NCBI GenBank assembly: GCA_903822375.1
Contig: CAIJOU010000794.1
Coordinates: 1-21,611 of the forward strand
From: Candidatus Hydrogenedentota bacterium
GTDB lineage: Bacteria; Hydrogenedentota; Hydrogenedentia; Hydrogenedentales; CAITNO01
Direction of reading: 5' to 3'
Length of the DNA stretch: 21,611 nucleotides
Position 1 is the first letter of the stretch. Every line of letters starts with the position of its first letter. Below, piece by piece: positions 1-8,023 of this stretch. A model generated the notes under the pieces. That model saw only the letters and a list, made by a program, of their open reading frames with translations. It had not been told where the DNA came from and ran no database searches. A program made the translations under genes and the position numbers.

Positions 1-20
1 GACAGCCGAGGGCGGCTGTC
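1..20. repeat. Short perfect palindrome (7-bp arms), dispersed hairpin family
   Basis: The first 20 bases form a perfect hairpin with arms GACAGCC and GGCTGTC around a 6-base loop, followed directly by CTACAG. The same plan, a short GC-rich palindrome followed closely by a CTA- or CTAC-containing tail, recurs at 724-742 and 8068-8090. It sits just upstream of the ribosome binding site of the small protein at 43. There is no T-tract, so a terminator role is unlikely. Confidence 0.55.
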
Positions 21-42
21 CTACAGAAGAAGGAATCACATC

Positions 43-228
43 ATGGCAGAACCGGGTTGTGTGAAATGCAAAATACGCCGGTATTATGAGCGCAAGCCCC
101 ATTCCCTGCTGGGCCGCATGTGGAAATGGCACACCGGATGGTGTCCCGGATGGAAGAAGTATCTCAAGAGCCTCTCCGAGGAGGAACGGACGGCGCTTAT
201 TGAGCGCATGGAGAAACTGGCGAAGTAG
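43..228 (+). CDS. Small Cys/His-rich protein of unknown function, 61 aa
   Basis: The start is supported by AGAAGGA about 10 bases upstream of the ATG. The product is small and basic, with C6-x2-C9 near the N-terminus, then H30 and C34 in a Trp-rich stretch (W27, W29, W33, W37). This could form a CCHC-type metal site. The C-terminal third is Lys/Glu-rich and probably helical. The pattern CKIR, LGR-x-W-x-WH and CPGWK looks like a conserved small family that I believe occurs in other bacteria, but I know of no assigned function. No signal peptide or membrane segment is visible, so it is probably cytoplasmic. The next downstream gene is more than 900 bases away, so it appears to be transcribed alone or as the end of an operon that begins outside the window. 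Gene status is likely; function is unknown. Confidence 0.7.
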   Translation: MAEPGCVKCKIRRYYERKPHSLLGRMWKWHTGWCPGWKKYLKSLSEEERTALIERMEKLAK

Positions 229-314
229 GCGCGGCTTGAAACCGTCGTCCTCACAGCGCCGGTGCAAGTTCCAGGTCGCCGTTCTTGAGCATAAAACAAA
301 CTTTCACCCCCCAC

Positions 315-342
315 TTGATTTCCGCAGAAATGGTGGTAAAAT
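315..342 (+). promoter_or_regulatory. Predicted sigma70-like promoter of orphan transcript
   Basis: TTGATT (315-320) and TAAAAT (337-342) are separated by 16 bases, matching 4/6 and 5/6 of the consensus. The region is locally AT-rich within a GC-rich genome. Transcription would begin near 349-351. No gene with a ribosome binding site follows before the terminator at 808-842. Confidence 0.45.
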
Positions 343-723
343 AATTGTGGACTTGGTGCCCGAAGTTGGCGGCGGTGCCCGAACGTGGGCAACTAAAACG
401 GAGGTTGGACGACTGCCGCAGACAGGGCATGACAGGCCCAAGAGCGCGCGAAGTGCCGGAAGACCCTTTGAAGGGCGGCGGCGAAAGGCGCGTGGTCCGC
501 AAGAGCGGACGCCGGATGGTGTGGCGCGAGTTGAACCTTAGTCTTGGAAAAGGACGGACCCGCCCCCAGTGCGGCGGGCGATGAGAACGTTCAGGCGCGC
601 CTCCTGCCGGTCACGGAATTTTTGGACGCGGAAGTTGCGTGGCAGAAAGGTTTTGACAAGGTCCCAGACAGGATCGAAAAGGGCCGTGTGGAGTGCCCAG
701 ACCTGACCAGCGAAACCTTTAAT

Positions 724-742
724 CGACGCGGCTTCCGCGTCG
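724..742. repeat. Palindrome with 8-bp arms, dispersed hairpin family
   Basis: CGACGCGG and CCGCGTCG are perfect inverse complements around a 3-base loop and are followed by TCCTATG, close to the CTAC tail of the other members. It lies inside the candidate RNA, where it would form a stable hairpin. Confidence 0.5.
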
Positions 743-807
743 TCCTATGTTCGGGGTTCCGGTTCGGGATTCGAGAATACGGGTCCGCCGAAACCGGTGT
801 CGGTGCG

Positions 808-842
808 GTCGAAGCCCGCGCGGGTCGCGGGCTTCCTTTCTT
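808..842 (+). terminator. Strong intrinsic terminator
   Basis: GAAGCCCGCG and CGCGGGCTTC form a 10-bp perfect stem with a 5-base loop (CGGGT), followed directly by the T-rich tract CTTTCTTTT. It faces the plus strand. The nearest upstream plus-strand gene ends at 228, so the terminated transcript is either very long at its 3' end or a separate RNA. Confidence 0.8.
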
Positions 843-978
843 TTCCGGGGGACCGTGACAAGAACGGAAGAAATGGGGTGAAGATTCTCCCGTTTTAAGC
901 GAATCGCCGGATATTGCTTGTATTCCCCATGCGACCCGGCCCGCTTTCCCGCGTGTTAGACTGGTGAATTCCAGAAAG

Positions 979-1008
979 TTGGGGTCTCTCCTCCGTGGGT
1001 GCTAGAAT
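979..1008 (+). promoter_or_regulatory. Possible promoter of the PHP-domain gene
   Basis: TTGGGG (979-984) and TAGAAT (1003-1008) are separated by 18 bases. The -35 match is weak. The same TAGAAT hexamer appears in the candidate promoter at 5414-5443. The leader to the ATG at 1161 would be about 145 nt. Confidence 0.25.
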
Positions 1009-1160
1009 GGTCATGCAACGGTTCTTGTGCCGGAAAACAGTACTTTTGAGGGGAAAAACGACGAGCACGCGTCAGAAACACGCCCATGGCGAATCCATTG
1101 CGCGCCGGGCCGGGTCAAAGACGGCGATTATGACCGCATCACGGTGAAAGGAAGTTGTCC

Positions 1161-2525
1161 ATGTTTGCTGAAGATGGCATGTTTCGCAAAGCAGTCAAAT
1201 GGTTATCGATTACTCTCGGCGCACTGCTGGTCCTGTTCGTGGTGGCCGTACTGGCGTTCCTGAGTCCGGGACTGTACAACCGCTTCGCCTACTTCCCCAA
1301 GGAAAAGGCCGCGTGGGAACAGCTTGCCAAGACCCGCGTGGATGTGAACATCAACACCGGCTGGAATGAGTACAAGGGCAGCATTCACAGCCATTCCGAA
1401 GTGTCCCACGATTCAAAGGCGGCCTTCCCCGACATTCAGAAAGCGCTGAAGGGTATCGGGTCGAATTTCATCATGATGAGCGACCACTATGTGAACGGCA
1501 AGGCAGATTATTCGCTCGGTTGGAAGGGGGACCATGACGGGGTTCTGTTCATCCGAGGCTTTGAAATGGATGAAGGCCTCATGCCCTGGGGCCTGCCCGA
1601 TTCCACGGTCTTCGGTGCCCAGGACAAGGTCCGTGACGAGGCAAAGAAGATCAAGGAACTGGGCGGCATTGTGGCCTATGCGCACTGCGAGGAGAAGCGG
1701 GACTGGGAAGTGCCGGAGCTGGAGGCGATGGAGATTTACAACATCCATGCAACCATGCTGAAGTACAAGGGCGAAAAGAAATGGCTCTGGAAAACTTTCG
1801 CGACCGTGCTCACCTGCTACAGCGGCTACGCCGACCAGTGTTTTTACTCGCTGTTTGAGCGGCCCGACAAGGTGCTGCGCATTTGGGACGATTTGAACGT
1901 CACCAGGCACATGGCCGGCTTCGGCGGCAACGACACGCACCAGAACGCCGGCATCAAGGGCATGTACCTGCCCAACGGCAACCTGCTTCTGAGCGACACG
2001 GGCCACAAGTTTGACAACAAAGAACAGGTGCATGAAATCAAGCTGAATGCGCTGACGCGCGGACTGCTGCGCGCCTTCTACGGCCCTCTGGAACCCAATA
2101 AGCAACTGTTCCGCTACGATCTGGACAACTACGTGCGCTCGGCGCTGTACGTGCGCACGCACCTGTTCGCCAAGGATTTGACCGAGAAGGAACTTGTTGA
2201 AGCGCTGCGGGCCGGGCGGGGCTTCGTCTCGTTCGACATGGTCGCCGACGGCACCGGCTTCGTCTTCACGGCCCAGGGTGCGTCGGGCAAGGCGATGATG
2301 GGTGAAACCATCAAGATGGAGCCGGGACTCACGCTCAAGGCCGCATCGCCCTACGAGAGCAAGTTCGCGCTCATGCACAACGGCATCAAAGTGGACGAGC
2401 AGGTGGGCCGCGAGTACAGTTTCACCCCCACGGAGACGGGCAAGTACCGTCTTGAGGTCTCGCTGAAGGTGCTCGGCAAAGACCAGTTGTGGCTGCTGAC
2501 GAACCCCATCGCGATCACCAACTAA
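1161..2525 (+). CDS. Membrane-anchored PHP-domain (CehA/McbA-like) metallohydrolase
   Basis: The product is about 454 aa. I chose the ATG at 1161 over the in-frame TTG at 1155 because AAAGGAAG lies 6 bases upstream. An N-terminal hydrophobic segment (about residues 14-34) looks like a signal anchor, placing the enzyme outside the cytoplasmic membrane. The body has PHP-type metal-binding elements: H-S-H near residue 76 (GSIHSHSE), SDHY near 108, GFEMDEG near 134, AHCEE near 175 and GNDTH near 257. The last 90 or so residues look like a beta-sandwich. PHP proteins of this type hydrolyse phosphoesters or amide/ester bonds with two or three metal ions; the substrate cannot be told from sequence. 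The gene converges on the FAD/Fe-S gene with 8 bases between stop codons and no terminator between them. Family assignment is good; reaction is unknown. Confidence 0.8.
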   Translation: MFAEDGMFRKAVKWLSITLGALLVLFVVAVLAFLSPGLYNRFAYFPKEKAAWEQLAKTRVDVNINTGWNEYKGSIHSHSEVSHDSKAAFPDIQKALKGIGSNFIMMSDHYVNGKADYSLGWKGDHDGVLFIRGFEMDEGLMPWGLPDSTVFGAQDKVRDEAKKIKELGGIVAYAHCEEKRDWEVPELEAMEIYNIHATMLKYKGEKKWLWKTFATVLTCYSGYADQCFYSLFERPDKVLRIWDDLNVTRHMAGFGGNDTHQNAGIKGMYLPNGNLLLSDTGHKFDNKEQVHEIKLNALTRGLLRAFYGPLEPNKQLFRYDLDNYVRSALYVRTHLFAKDLTEKELVEALRAGRGFVSFDMVADGTGFVFTAQGASGKAMMGETIKMEPGLTLKAASPYESKFALMHNGIKVDEQVGREYSFTPTETGKYRLEVSLKVLGKDQLWLLTNPIAITN

Positions 2526-2533
2526 TCAACCGT

Positions 2534-5356
2534 CTATTTCAGCCGTGCCGCGAGCCATTCTGCAAAGTGCAACGGCGCCTTGGCGGTGAGATGGGTGATC
2601 TGGTGCCGGCAACTGGTGCCTGAGGCGATCAGGTCCGTGTCGGCGGCAAGGGCGTTCACCTTCTCCACCAGCGGCGAGGCCACGGCCAGGGACAGGTCGT
2701 ATTTGGCGTCGAGCGCGCCGAAGGCGCCGGCCATGCCGCAACAGCCGGTGTCCAGAAGCACGGCGGACGCGTTGGGCGCTTTTTCCGCAAGTCGCCGCAG
2801 GGCGGCGGTGTCCGTGAGCGCCTTGCTGTGACAGTGGGCATGGATGGCCGCGCGGGCGGGCGCACCGTTGAAGACGAGCGCCTCGGGTTCGCGCGCGAGC
2901 AGCGTGTCGATAAACTCTTCAAACAACACAACACGCTCGGCGACCGCCTCCGCGCCGTCGAGCTTGAGTTCGCGGTAGTCCTCCCTGAACATCGAATAGC
3001 AGGACGGTTCGAGGAAGAGAATGGGTTCTGAACCGCCGCGCAGCAGGGCGAGGTTGGTGTTTCCGAAATCGCGCACGACATCGAGCCGGCCCATGCTGAA
3101 CGCGGGCCGGCCACAGCAGGCACGGCCTTCAGGCAGCACCACTTCGTAGCCCGCCGCCTCCAGCACGCGCACGGCGGCCTTGCCGATGTTGGGTTCATAG
3201 CAGTTCACGAAACAGTCGTCCCACAGGATTACGCGTCCCCGGGTGCCGCTCTTCCTGGGTCGGCGCTTGAACCAACGGTCGAAGCGCTGTGAGGCGAAGC
3301 GCGGCAGCGGCCGCTTTTCGCTGATGCCGAGTGCGCTCTTCATCACCCGGCGCAGCGGTTTCCATTCGAGCATTGCATTGGCCAGGAACGGCACGAGGCA
3401 GCCCGCCGCACCCAACAGGTCAACCCGGCTGAACACCCGCGCGCCGAGCGGCACGCCGTGCTTCTGCTGGCGCGCGTGCACCAGTTCGGCCTTGAGCAGC
3501 GGCAGGTTCACGTTGGACGGGCATTCGCTGCCGCAACCGCGGCAGGCGATGCAGTTGCTCAGCGCCTGTTCGAGTTCTTCCGCCAGCAGCGGGCCGTTGG
3601 GTCCGGTGATGCGACCCTCCAGCACGGCACGGATGAGATTGGCGCGGCCGCGCGTAGACATCAGTTCCTCGCCGGTGGCCTGGAAAGTCGGGCACATAAC
3701 CGGCGCATCCTTGCGGCAGCCGCCGCAGCCGTTGCACTGCTCGAGACTGCCGACGAACGAATGGTCTTTCGCGGCAAACTCCAGCACGGGCTCGAAAGGC
3801 AGTGTGATTTCCGCGCCGTCGCCCTGCCGCAGGTTCGTGTCCATCTTGTAGCGGCCGTCATCAAGAATCTTGCCGGGGTTGAGCAGGTTCTTGGGGTCAA
3901 AGGCCGTCTTGATGCGCTGCATGAGCGACATCATTTCAGGGCCGATGTGCCCGGCGACAAATTCGGTGTGCGCAATGCCCACGCCGTGCTCGGCGACGAT
4001 GGAGCCCTTGAACGCGCTGACCAGGTCGGCCACGTCTTCGGACAGCTTGCGGAACCGCTTGATGTCGGCGCCCTTGTGCATGTCGACCATGGGCCGCACG
4101 TGCAGCAGCCCCGCGCCCACATGACCGTAGAAGGAGGCATGGAAGCCCGCGCCGTCGATCAGCTTTTGCAGTTCCTTTGTGTATTCGGGCAGCCGCTCGG
4201 GCGGCACGCACATGTCCTCGATGCCCGCCGCGGGCTTGGCCGGGCCGGGACATCCGGTCAACAGTGATAGGCCCGACTTGCGCAGGTTCCACACCAGCGC
4301 CATTTCGCGCGGGTCGGTAAACACGCGTGTGCGCAGGCCCAGTCCGAGCCCCTCAAGCAACGGCAGTTTCTCCTGTTCATCCTCGTAGAACTCGACAATG
4401 AGTATGGAGCCGCAGGGCTTGCCGTCCAGTTCGAGCAGGTCGCGCGCGGCCTGGAAGGCGCGCTGGCCGCGGGTCTGGCCGAAGAGCGTGTCGTCTATAT
4501 TTTCGATGGCGGCCGGTTTGAGCGGGCGCACGGCCAGCGAGGCGTCAAAGGCGTCCTGCGGTTTGTCGAAAAAGATGAGGCCGAGCCCCTTCGACTTGGG
4601 CAGGGGCATCAGTCGCAGCGTGGCGAAGCAAAGCAGCGCCAGCGTGCCCTCGCTGCCGCCCATGAGCTTGACCGGATCGGGACCCATGTCCCGCACACGC
4701 AGGTAACGGTCCACGCCGTAACCGGGCCAGCGCTTGCAGATGCCGTCGTGAAAACGCTCCCGAATGTTCTGCGCCTGGCCGGCGATGAGCCGGTCCAGCG
4801 GCTCCATGATGCGCGGCAGCGCACCGGGGCGCAACTCGGCCACGGTACCGTCGGCCATCACGGCCTCGATGGACTGCACATGGCTGATGGTCGTGCCGTA
4901 GATGGGCGCGCGCGCGCCCGAGGAGTCATTGGCAATCATGCCGCCCAGCGTGGCGCGTGAACTGGTGGCCACATCGGGACCGAAAGTCAGCCCGTGCGGC
5001 TGCAGAAACGCGTTGAGCTGATCGAGCACGACGCCGGCCTGCACGCGGACGGTGCGCTTCTCGGGGTCAAACGCGCTGATGCCGCGGTTGTACCGGGAGA
5101 AATCAACGACGAGCCCGTCGCCGAGGGCCGCGCCCGCAAGGCCGCTGCCCGAACCGCGCGCGGTGACGGGCACCTTCTCCGCCACGCACGCCGCCATAAT
5201 TGCGGCCGCTTCGGCCGTACCCTTCGGAAAGGCCACGGCGGCGGGAACCAACTGGTGGAGCGACGCGTCGGTCGCAAACATCTGGCGCGTCATGTCGTCG
5301 CAGCGCAGGTCCAGCCCCGTCTCACGCGCTATTTTGCGGCACTTTTCGGTGTACAT
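2534..5356 (-). CDS. FAD-linked 2-hydroxyacid dehydrogenase fused to Fe-S/CCG domains (YdiJ/GlcD-GlpC type)
   Basis: The product is about 940 aa. The upstream in-frame ATG at 5389 has no ribosome binding site, whereas the ATG at 5356 has AGGA 7 bases upstream, so I prefer 5356. Order of domains: a PCMH-type FAD-binding domain (about 35-215, with GSGSGLAG near 70 and ATLGGMIAND near 130), an FAD-oxidase C-terminal domain (about 230-500, with VAEHGVG and LLNPGKI), then two 4Fe-4S motifs (CNGCGGC near 539 and CIACRGC near 600), then two CCG cysteine-rich domains (CFVNCYEPN to ACCG at 713-745, HCHS to GCCG at 840-870). This architecture matches YdiJ-like D-2-hydroxyglutarate or D-lactate dehydrogenases, which oxidise a D-2-hydroxy acid and pass electrons through Fe-S centres to a quinone or other carrier. 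All cysteine motifs are intact. No membrane segment is seen. The substrate is uncertain. Confidence 0.88.
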   Translation of the reverse strand: MYTEKCRKIARETGLDLRCDDMTRQMFATDASLHQLVPAAVAFPKGTAEAAAIMAACVAEKVPVTARGSGSGLAGAALGDGLVVDFSRYNRGISAFDPEKRTVRVQAGVVLDQLNAFLQPHGLTFGPDVATSSRATLGGMIANDSSGARAPIYGTTISHVQSIEAVMADGTVAELRPGALPRIMEPLDRLIAGQAQNIRERFHDGICKRWPGYGVDRYLRVRDMGPDPVKLMGGSEGTLALLCFATLRLMPLPKSKGLGLIFFDKPQDAFDASLAVRPLKPAAIENIDDTLFGQTRGQRAFQAARDLLELDGKPCGSILIVEFYEDEQEKLPLLEGLGLGLRTRVFTDPREMALVWNLRKSGLSLLTGCPGPAKPAAGIEDMCVPPERLPEYTKELQKLIDGAGFHASFYGHVGAGLLHVRPMVDMHKGADIKRFRKLSEDVADLVSAFKGSIVAEHGVGIAHTEFVAGHIGPEMMSLMQRIKTAFDPKNLLNPGKILDDGRYKMDTNLRQGDGAEITLPFEPVLEFAAKDHSFVGSLEQCNGCGGCRKDAPVMCPTFQATGEELMSTRGRANLIRAVLEGRITGPNGPLLAEELEQALSNCIACRGCGSECPSNVNLPLLKAELVHARQQKHGVPLGARVFSRVDLLGAAGCLVPFLANAMLEWKPLRRVMKSALGISEKRPLPRFASQRFDRWFKRRPRKSGTRGRVILWDDCFVNCYEPNIGKAAVRVLEAAGYEVVLPEGRACCGRPAFSMGRLDVVRDFGNTNLALLRGGSEPILFLEPSCYSMFREDYRELKLDGAEAVAERVVLFEEFIDTLLAREPEALVFNGAPARAAIHAHCHSKALTDTAALRRLAEKAPNASAVLLDTGCCGMAGAFGALDAKYDLSLAVASPLVEKVNALAADTDLIASGTSCRHQITHLTAKAPLHFAEWLAARLK

Positions 5357-5413
5357 TTCGAAATCCTGACAACTTGTGGGGAACGACATTAATTATCGCA
5401 GATATCCGGTCGC

Positions 5414-5443
5414 TTGGCTCGATCATATCCGGCACGGTAGAAT
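5414..5443 (+). promoter_or_regulatory. Predicted promoter of the glycosyltransferase-DUF72 operon
   Basis: TTGGCT (5414-5419) and TAGAAT (5438-5443) are separated by 18 bases. Transcription would begin near 5450, giving a leader of about 20 nt before the ATG at 5473. Confidence 0.4.
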
Positions 5444-5472
5444 ACGCCATAAAGGATCCCACATTCAGCCTT

Positions 5473-5796
5473 ATGAACATGAACACCCCATCGACCGTTG
5501 ACGGAAATCCGGACGCGACCCTCATGCGACCCTCGCGGCGCGTGCTGCTGGCGCTGGCGGCCATTCTGTTGCTGGGCCTGGGATTGCGCCTGTTCAATCT
5601 GGGGGCGCGCAGCATGTGGTACGACGAGGGGTTCACACTTCTCGTGGCGCGTGATGCACCGGCGAGCCTGAGCGTGTTCCGTCCGGGCGAGTACGACGAG
5701 CCGCCCATGATAGGCGCGGTGGCTGCGCTGGGGGGAGAAGGCCGCGTCGCTGGCCGGGCTTACGCGCGGATTCTGGCCCTACGATGCGTGCGTTAA
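5473..5796 (+). pseudogene. GT-C membrane glycosyltransferase (family 39-like), N-terminal part, frameshifted
   Basis: This frame encodes the start of a polytopic GT-C glycosyltransferase. A transmembrane helix spans about residues 22-44. The first-loop motif MWYDEGFT carries the acidic pair D51-E52 typical of PMT/ArnT-like enzymes. EYDEPP follows near 73-78, where relatives have a D/H-PP motif. Homology appears to stop near A85-L86; the residues after it (from GGEGR on) are Arg-rich and unlike the family, and the frame ends at 5796. The family sequence continues in the next frame: reading the six Gs at 5730-5735 as five gives A-L-G-E-K-A-A-S and joins smoothly to the part at 5807. Start choice is weak, because only GGAT lies upstream and a second ATG is at 5479. 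The break may be a real mutation, a base-call error, or recoding. Confidence 0.7.
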
Positions 5797-5806
5797 ACTG
5801 GCCCAG

Positions 5807-7096
5807 GTGGGCTTCAGTCTGATCGCCGTGTTTTTCGCATGGATGTCGTTCCGCCGCCTGTTACGCGATGAAACAGCCGCACTGCTGGGCGCGGCGCTGT
5901 GCGCAGCCAGTCCTTTCCAGGTGTATTACGCCCAGGAACTGCGGGCGTACGCGCCCTATGTGTGTTTCTCCTCAATCCTGCTGTACTGCTCCCTGCGCGC
6001 CGTGGGGGACAACCGCGCCCGATGGTGGGCGGGTGTTTCGGCGGCCATGGTCATCCTTCTCCACACCCATGTCTTTTCCGTGTGGAATATTGCCCTGTTC
6101 AACAGCTATTTTGTGGGCCTTATTGTGCTGGGACGGCGCGAACTGTTCCGGCACTGGATTGTCTCGCAGGTTGTCGCGTTCATTCTGGTGCTGCCGGTGC
6201 TTTCGCTTATCTACCACCAGAACGCGGTGTTTCTCAGCGTAAAGAACATCTTCACCGTTTTTCCCACAGTCACCCATGGATTCATCACCATCAAAACCTT
6301 TCTCGCAGGGTACACACCACGCAGCGCGGTGTATTGGCCCCTCTTTCTGGCGGGAATGGCCCTGTATTTGGCGGGACTTTGGCGGCTGCGCGCGCGCCCG
6401 GCGGCGCTGGTGCTGTGTGTGCTGCTGACGGTGGTGCCCGTCTTCGCAAACGTCATCGTATGGCGCATGCGCACCTTTCCCATGTACGAGCACCGGCTGT
6501 TCATCTTCTCCGGGCTGGTCTACTGCGGCGTCGTGGGCCTCGGTCTGGCGGCCTTGCGGCCCCGCCCCGCACAGTGGGCGACGGGATTCATTGTCTTTGT
6601 GCTGATGACACCCTGTCTGGCGGACTATTACCACCAGAACCTGCACCGCAGCATGAACCACCGCATGGGCGTGCGTCACAAGGTTGACGCCCGGGCTGTC
6701 GCGCAGTACATCGCACAGCATGCACAGCCCGGCGACGTGGTGGGCCATGCCAGTCATTTCACCTACTACCCCATGCGGTATTACCTCGAAGAGAAGCCGC
6801 TGCCACAGAGCGACCTGCGGCTCACCGAGGGAGAGTTGACCGGGTTCCTGGACGCCCTGCCCAACCGCACCCTGTTGGAGAACCTGGGCGCCATACCGCG
6901 GCTACTGCCCGAGGTCACAGCGGATGCGAAGCGGATGTGGTATGTCGAAAGTTGGTGGGAGCCGTGGGAGATCCCGCCGCACGTGCAAAACCTGCGCCAC
7001 TGGCTCGAAGAACATGGCGAGGTCCTTGACTTCAAACAGTTCGACGGCGTGTCGGTCACGCTGTTTCAACTGAAGCATGAGGCAAAACAGCCTTGA
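5807..7096 (+). CDS. GT-C membrane glycosyltransferase (family 39-like), C-terminal part of the same broken gene
   Basis: This is the remainder of the enzyme begun at 5473; together they would give about 540 aa, a normal length for the family. The GTG at 5807 is only the first possible start codon of this open stretch. The same frame is open back to 5714 and encodes family-like sequence (WGEKAASLAGL then WPYDACVKL), so 5807 is probably not a genuine start. It contains several transmembrane helices and the conserved SPFQVYYAQELRAYAP segment. The soluble C-terminal part (after about 6700) would face outside. GT39-like enzymes transfer sugars from polyprenyl-phosphate donors on the outer side of the membrane; donor and acceptor are unknown here. 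The stop codon is 15 bases before the DUF72 gene, so the two are probably co-transcribed. Confidence 0.75.
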   Translation: MGFSLIAVFFAWMSFRRLLRDETAALLGAALCAASPFQVYYAQELRAYAPYVCFSSILLYCSLRAVGDNRARWWAGVSAAMVILLHTHVFSVWNIALFNSYFVGLIVLGRRELFRHWIVSQVVAFILVLPVLSLIYHQNAVFLSVKNIFTVFPTVTHGFITIKTFLAGYTPRSAVYWPLFLAGMALYLAGLWRLRARPAALVLCVLLTVVPVFANVIVWRMRTFPMYEHRLFIFSGLVYCGVVGLGLAALRPRPAQWATGFIVFVLMTPCLADYYHQNLHRSMNHRMGVRHKVDARAVAQYIAQHAQPGDVVGHASHFTYYPMRYYLEEKPLPQSDLRLTEGELTGFLDALPNRTLLENLGAIPRLLPEVTADAKRMWYVESWWEPWEIPPHVQNLRHWLEEHGEVLDFKQFDGVSVTLFQLKHEAKQP

Positions 7097-7111
7097 AGCG
7101 AAAACCGGGGC

Positions 7112-7993
7112 ATGGGCGCTGAGACCGGCGGCGGCACCGTTCGCATCGGTCCGGCGGGCTGGTCCTATCCGGACTGGAACGGCATCGTTTACCCGAAGGG
7201 GATGCCCAAGAGCCGGCACCCGTTGTCGCTGCTGAGCGAGTGGTTCGACACTGTCGAGGTCAACAGTTCCTTTTACCGCCTGCCCGACCCGAACCACGCC
7301 GTGGCCTGGATGAAACAGGTGGCCCACAACCCCCGCTTCCTGTTCACCGTCAAGCTGTGGCAGGGCTTCACGCACGAGAAAGACTGGCTCGGCGATGCCG
7401 CCGTGCGCGCCTATGCCGCGGGCGTGCTGCCCTTTCTCGAAGCGGGCCGGCTGGGCGCGGTGCTGGTGCAGTTCCCCTGGAGTTTCCGGCGCACGCCCGA
7501 AGCGCGCCGGCGACTGGCCCAAATCGTGGCCGCCTTTCGCGAACTGCCCATGGCCGTTGAGGTGCGCCACAGGTCTTGGGACGTGCCTGAGTTTTACGCC
7601 TCACTGAAGGACCTGGGAATCGCCTTCTGCAACATCGATCAGCCCGTGCTGCACGATTGCATTGCGCCCTCTGAACATGTCACCGCGCCCTTCGCCTACG
7701 CCCGTCTGCACGGGCGCAACGCCGAGCACTGGTTCCGCCAGGAATCGGGGCGCAACGACCGCTACAACTACCTCTACGATCACAGCGAACTGGACGAATG
7801 GGTGGAGAAGGTCCGCAACATGAAGAAGCAGGTCAACGACCTGTTCATGATCACCAACAACCACTACCGCGGACAGGCCGTGGTCAATGCCATCGAAATG
7901 CAGTCCGCCTTGGGCATCCTGCCGCAGAACCCCGCGCCCTGGCTGGTGGATTACTACAAGCAGCTGAACGATTGCAGGCCGGTCAAGGGGTAA
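7112..7993 (+). CDS. DUF72 (YecE-like) family protein
   Basis: The product is 293 aa. Family hallmarks are clear: RIGPAGWSYPDWNGIVYP at the N-terminus, VEVNSSFYRLP near residues 48-58, FLFTVKLWQGFTHEK, a LVQFPWSF segment, VEVRHRSW, AYARLHGRN and a C-terminal MITNNHYRGQAVVNA block. DUF72 proteins are predicted TIM-barrel proteins found widely in bacteria and archaea; their biochemical role is not established. The gene begins 15 bases after the glycosyltransferase stop with only a weak ribosome binding site, so translation may depend on coupling. No signal peptide is present, so it should be cytoplasmic. Family assignment is firm and function is unknown. Confidence 0.88.
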   Translation: MGAETGGGTVRIGPAGWSYPDWNGIVYPKGMPKSRHPLSLLSEWFDTVEVNSSFYRLPDPNHAVAWMKQVAHNPRFLFTVKLWQGFTHEKDWLGDAAVRAYAAGVLPFLEAGRLGAVLVQFPWSFRRTPEARRRLAQIVAAFRELPMAVEVRHRSWDVPEFYASLKDLGIAFCNIDQPVLHDCIAPSEHVTAPFAYARLHGRNAEHWFRQESGRNDRYNYLYDHSELDEWVEKVRNMKKQVNDLFMITNNHYRGQAVVNAIEMQSALGILPQNPAPWLVDYYKQLNDCRPVKG

Positions 7994-8023
7994 CGGCTGC
8001 GCGCGGATAGGCGTCTACCGTAG

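Larger units (their letters stand above)
349..842 (+). ncRNA. Candidate non-coding RNA of unknown class, about 490 nt
   Basis: The candidate is bounded by a promoter-like element and a strong intrinsic terminator and contains no credible reading frame. It is rich in potential local hairpins, such as GTCCGC-AAGA-GCGGAC at 497-512 and the palindrome at 724-742. A few short blocks (GGCGAAAGG, then CGCAAGAGCGGACGCC) recall the P10-P12 part of bacterial RNase P RNA. However, I do not find the invariant GAGGAAAGTCC block or the 3' ACAGAA block, so I do not call it RNase P. It could also be a long leader or a decayed gene. That something is transcribed towards 842 is fairly likely; the extent and class are inference. 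Confidence 0.35.
229..1160. other. 932-bp gap without a convincing protein gene
   Basis: The open frames here are short and look like translated GC-rich non-coding sequence: Arg/Gly/Pro-rich, without a good ribosome binding site, and one runs straight through the terminator hairpin. What can be supported is a sigma70-like promoter at 315-342, a palindrome at 724-742, a strong intrinsic terminator at 808-842, and a weak promoter at 979-1008 before the PHP gene. I found no tRNA, tmRNA or SRP RNA signature. Confidence 0.6.

Noticed and set aside
349..842. RNase P RNA (rnpB)
   Set aside because: Some short blocks resemble the P10-P12 region in order, but the invariant GAGGAAAGTCC block and the 3' ACAGAA/CGGCTTA block are not found. 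Kept only as an unassigned RNA candidate.
544..858. 104-aa open frame
   Set aside because: It has no ribosome binding site, runs through the palindrome at 724 and the terminator at 808, and has a composition like translated non-coding sequence.
5357..5389. Longer N-terminus for the FAD/Fe-S protein
   Set aside because: The upstream ATG lacks a ribosome binding site, whereas the one at 5356 has AGGA at good spacing.
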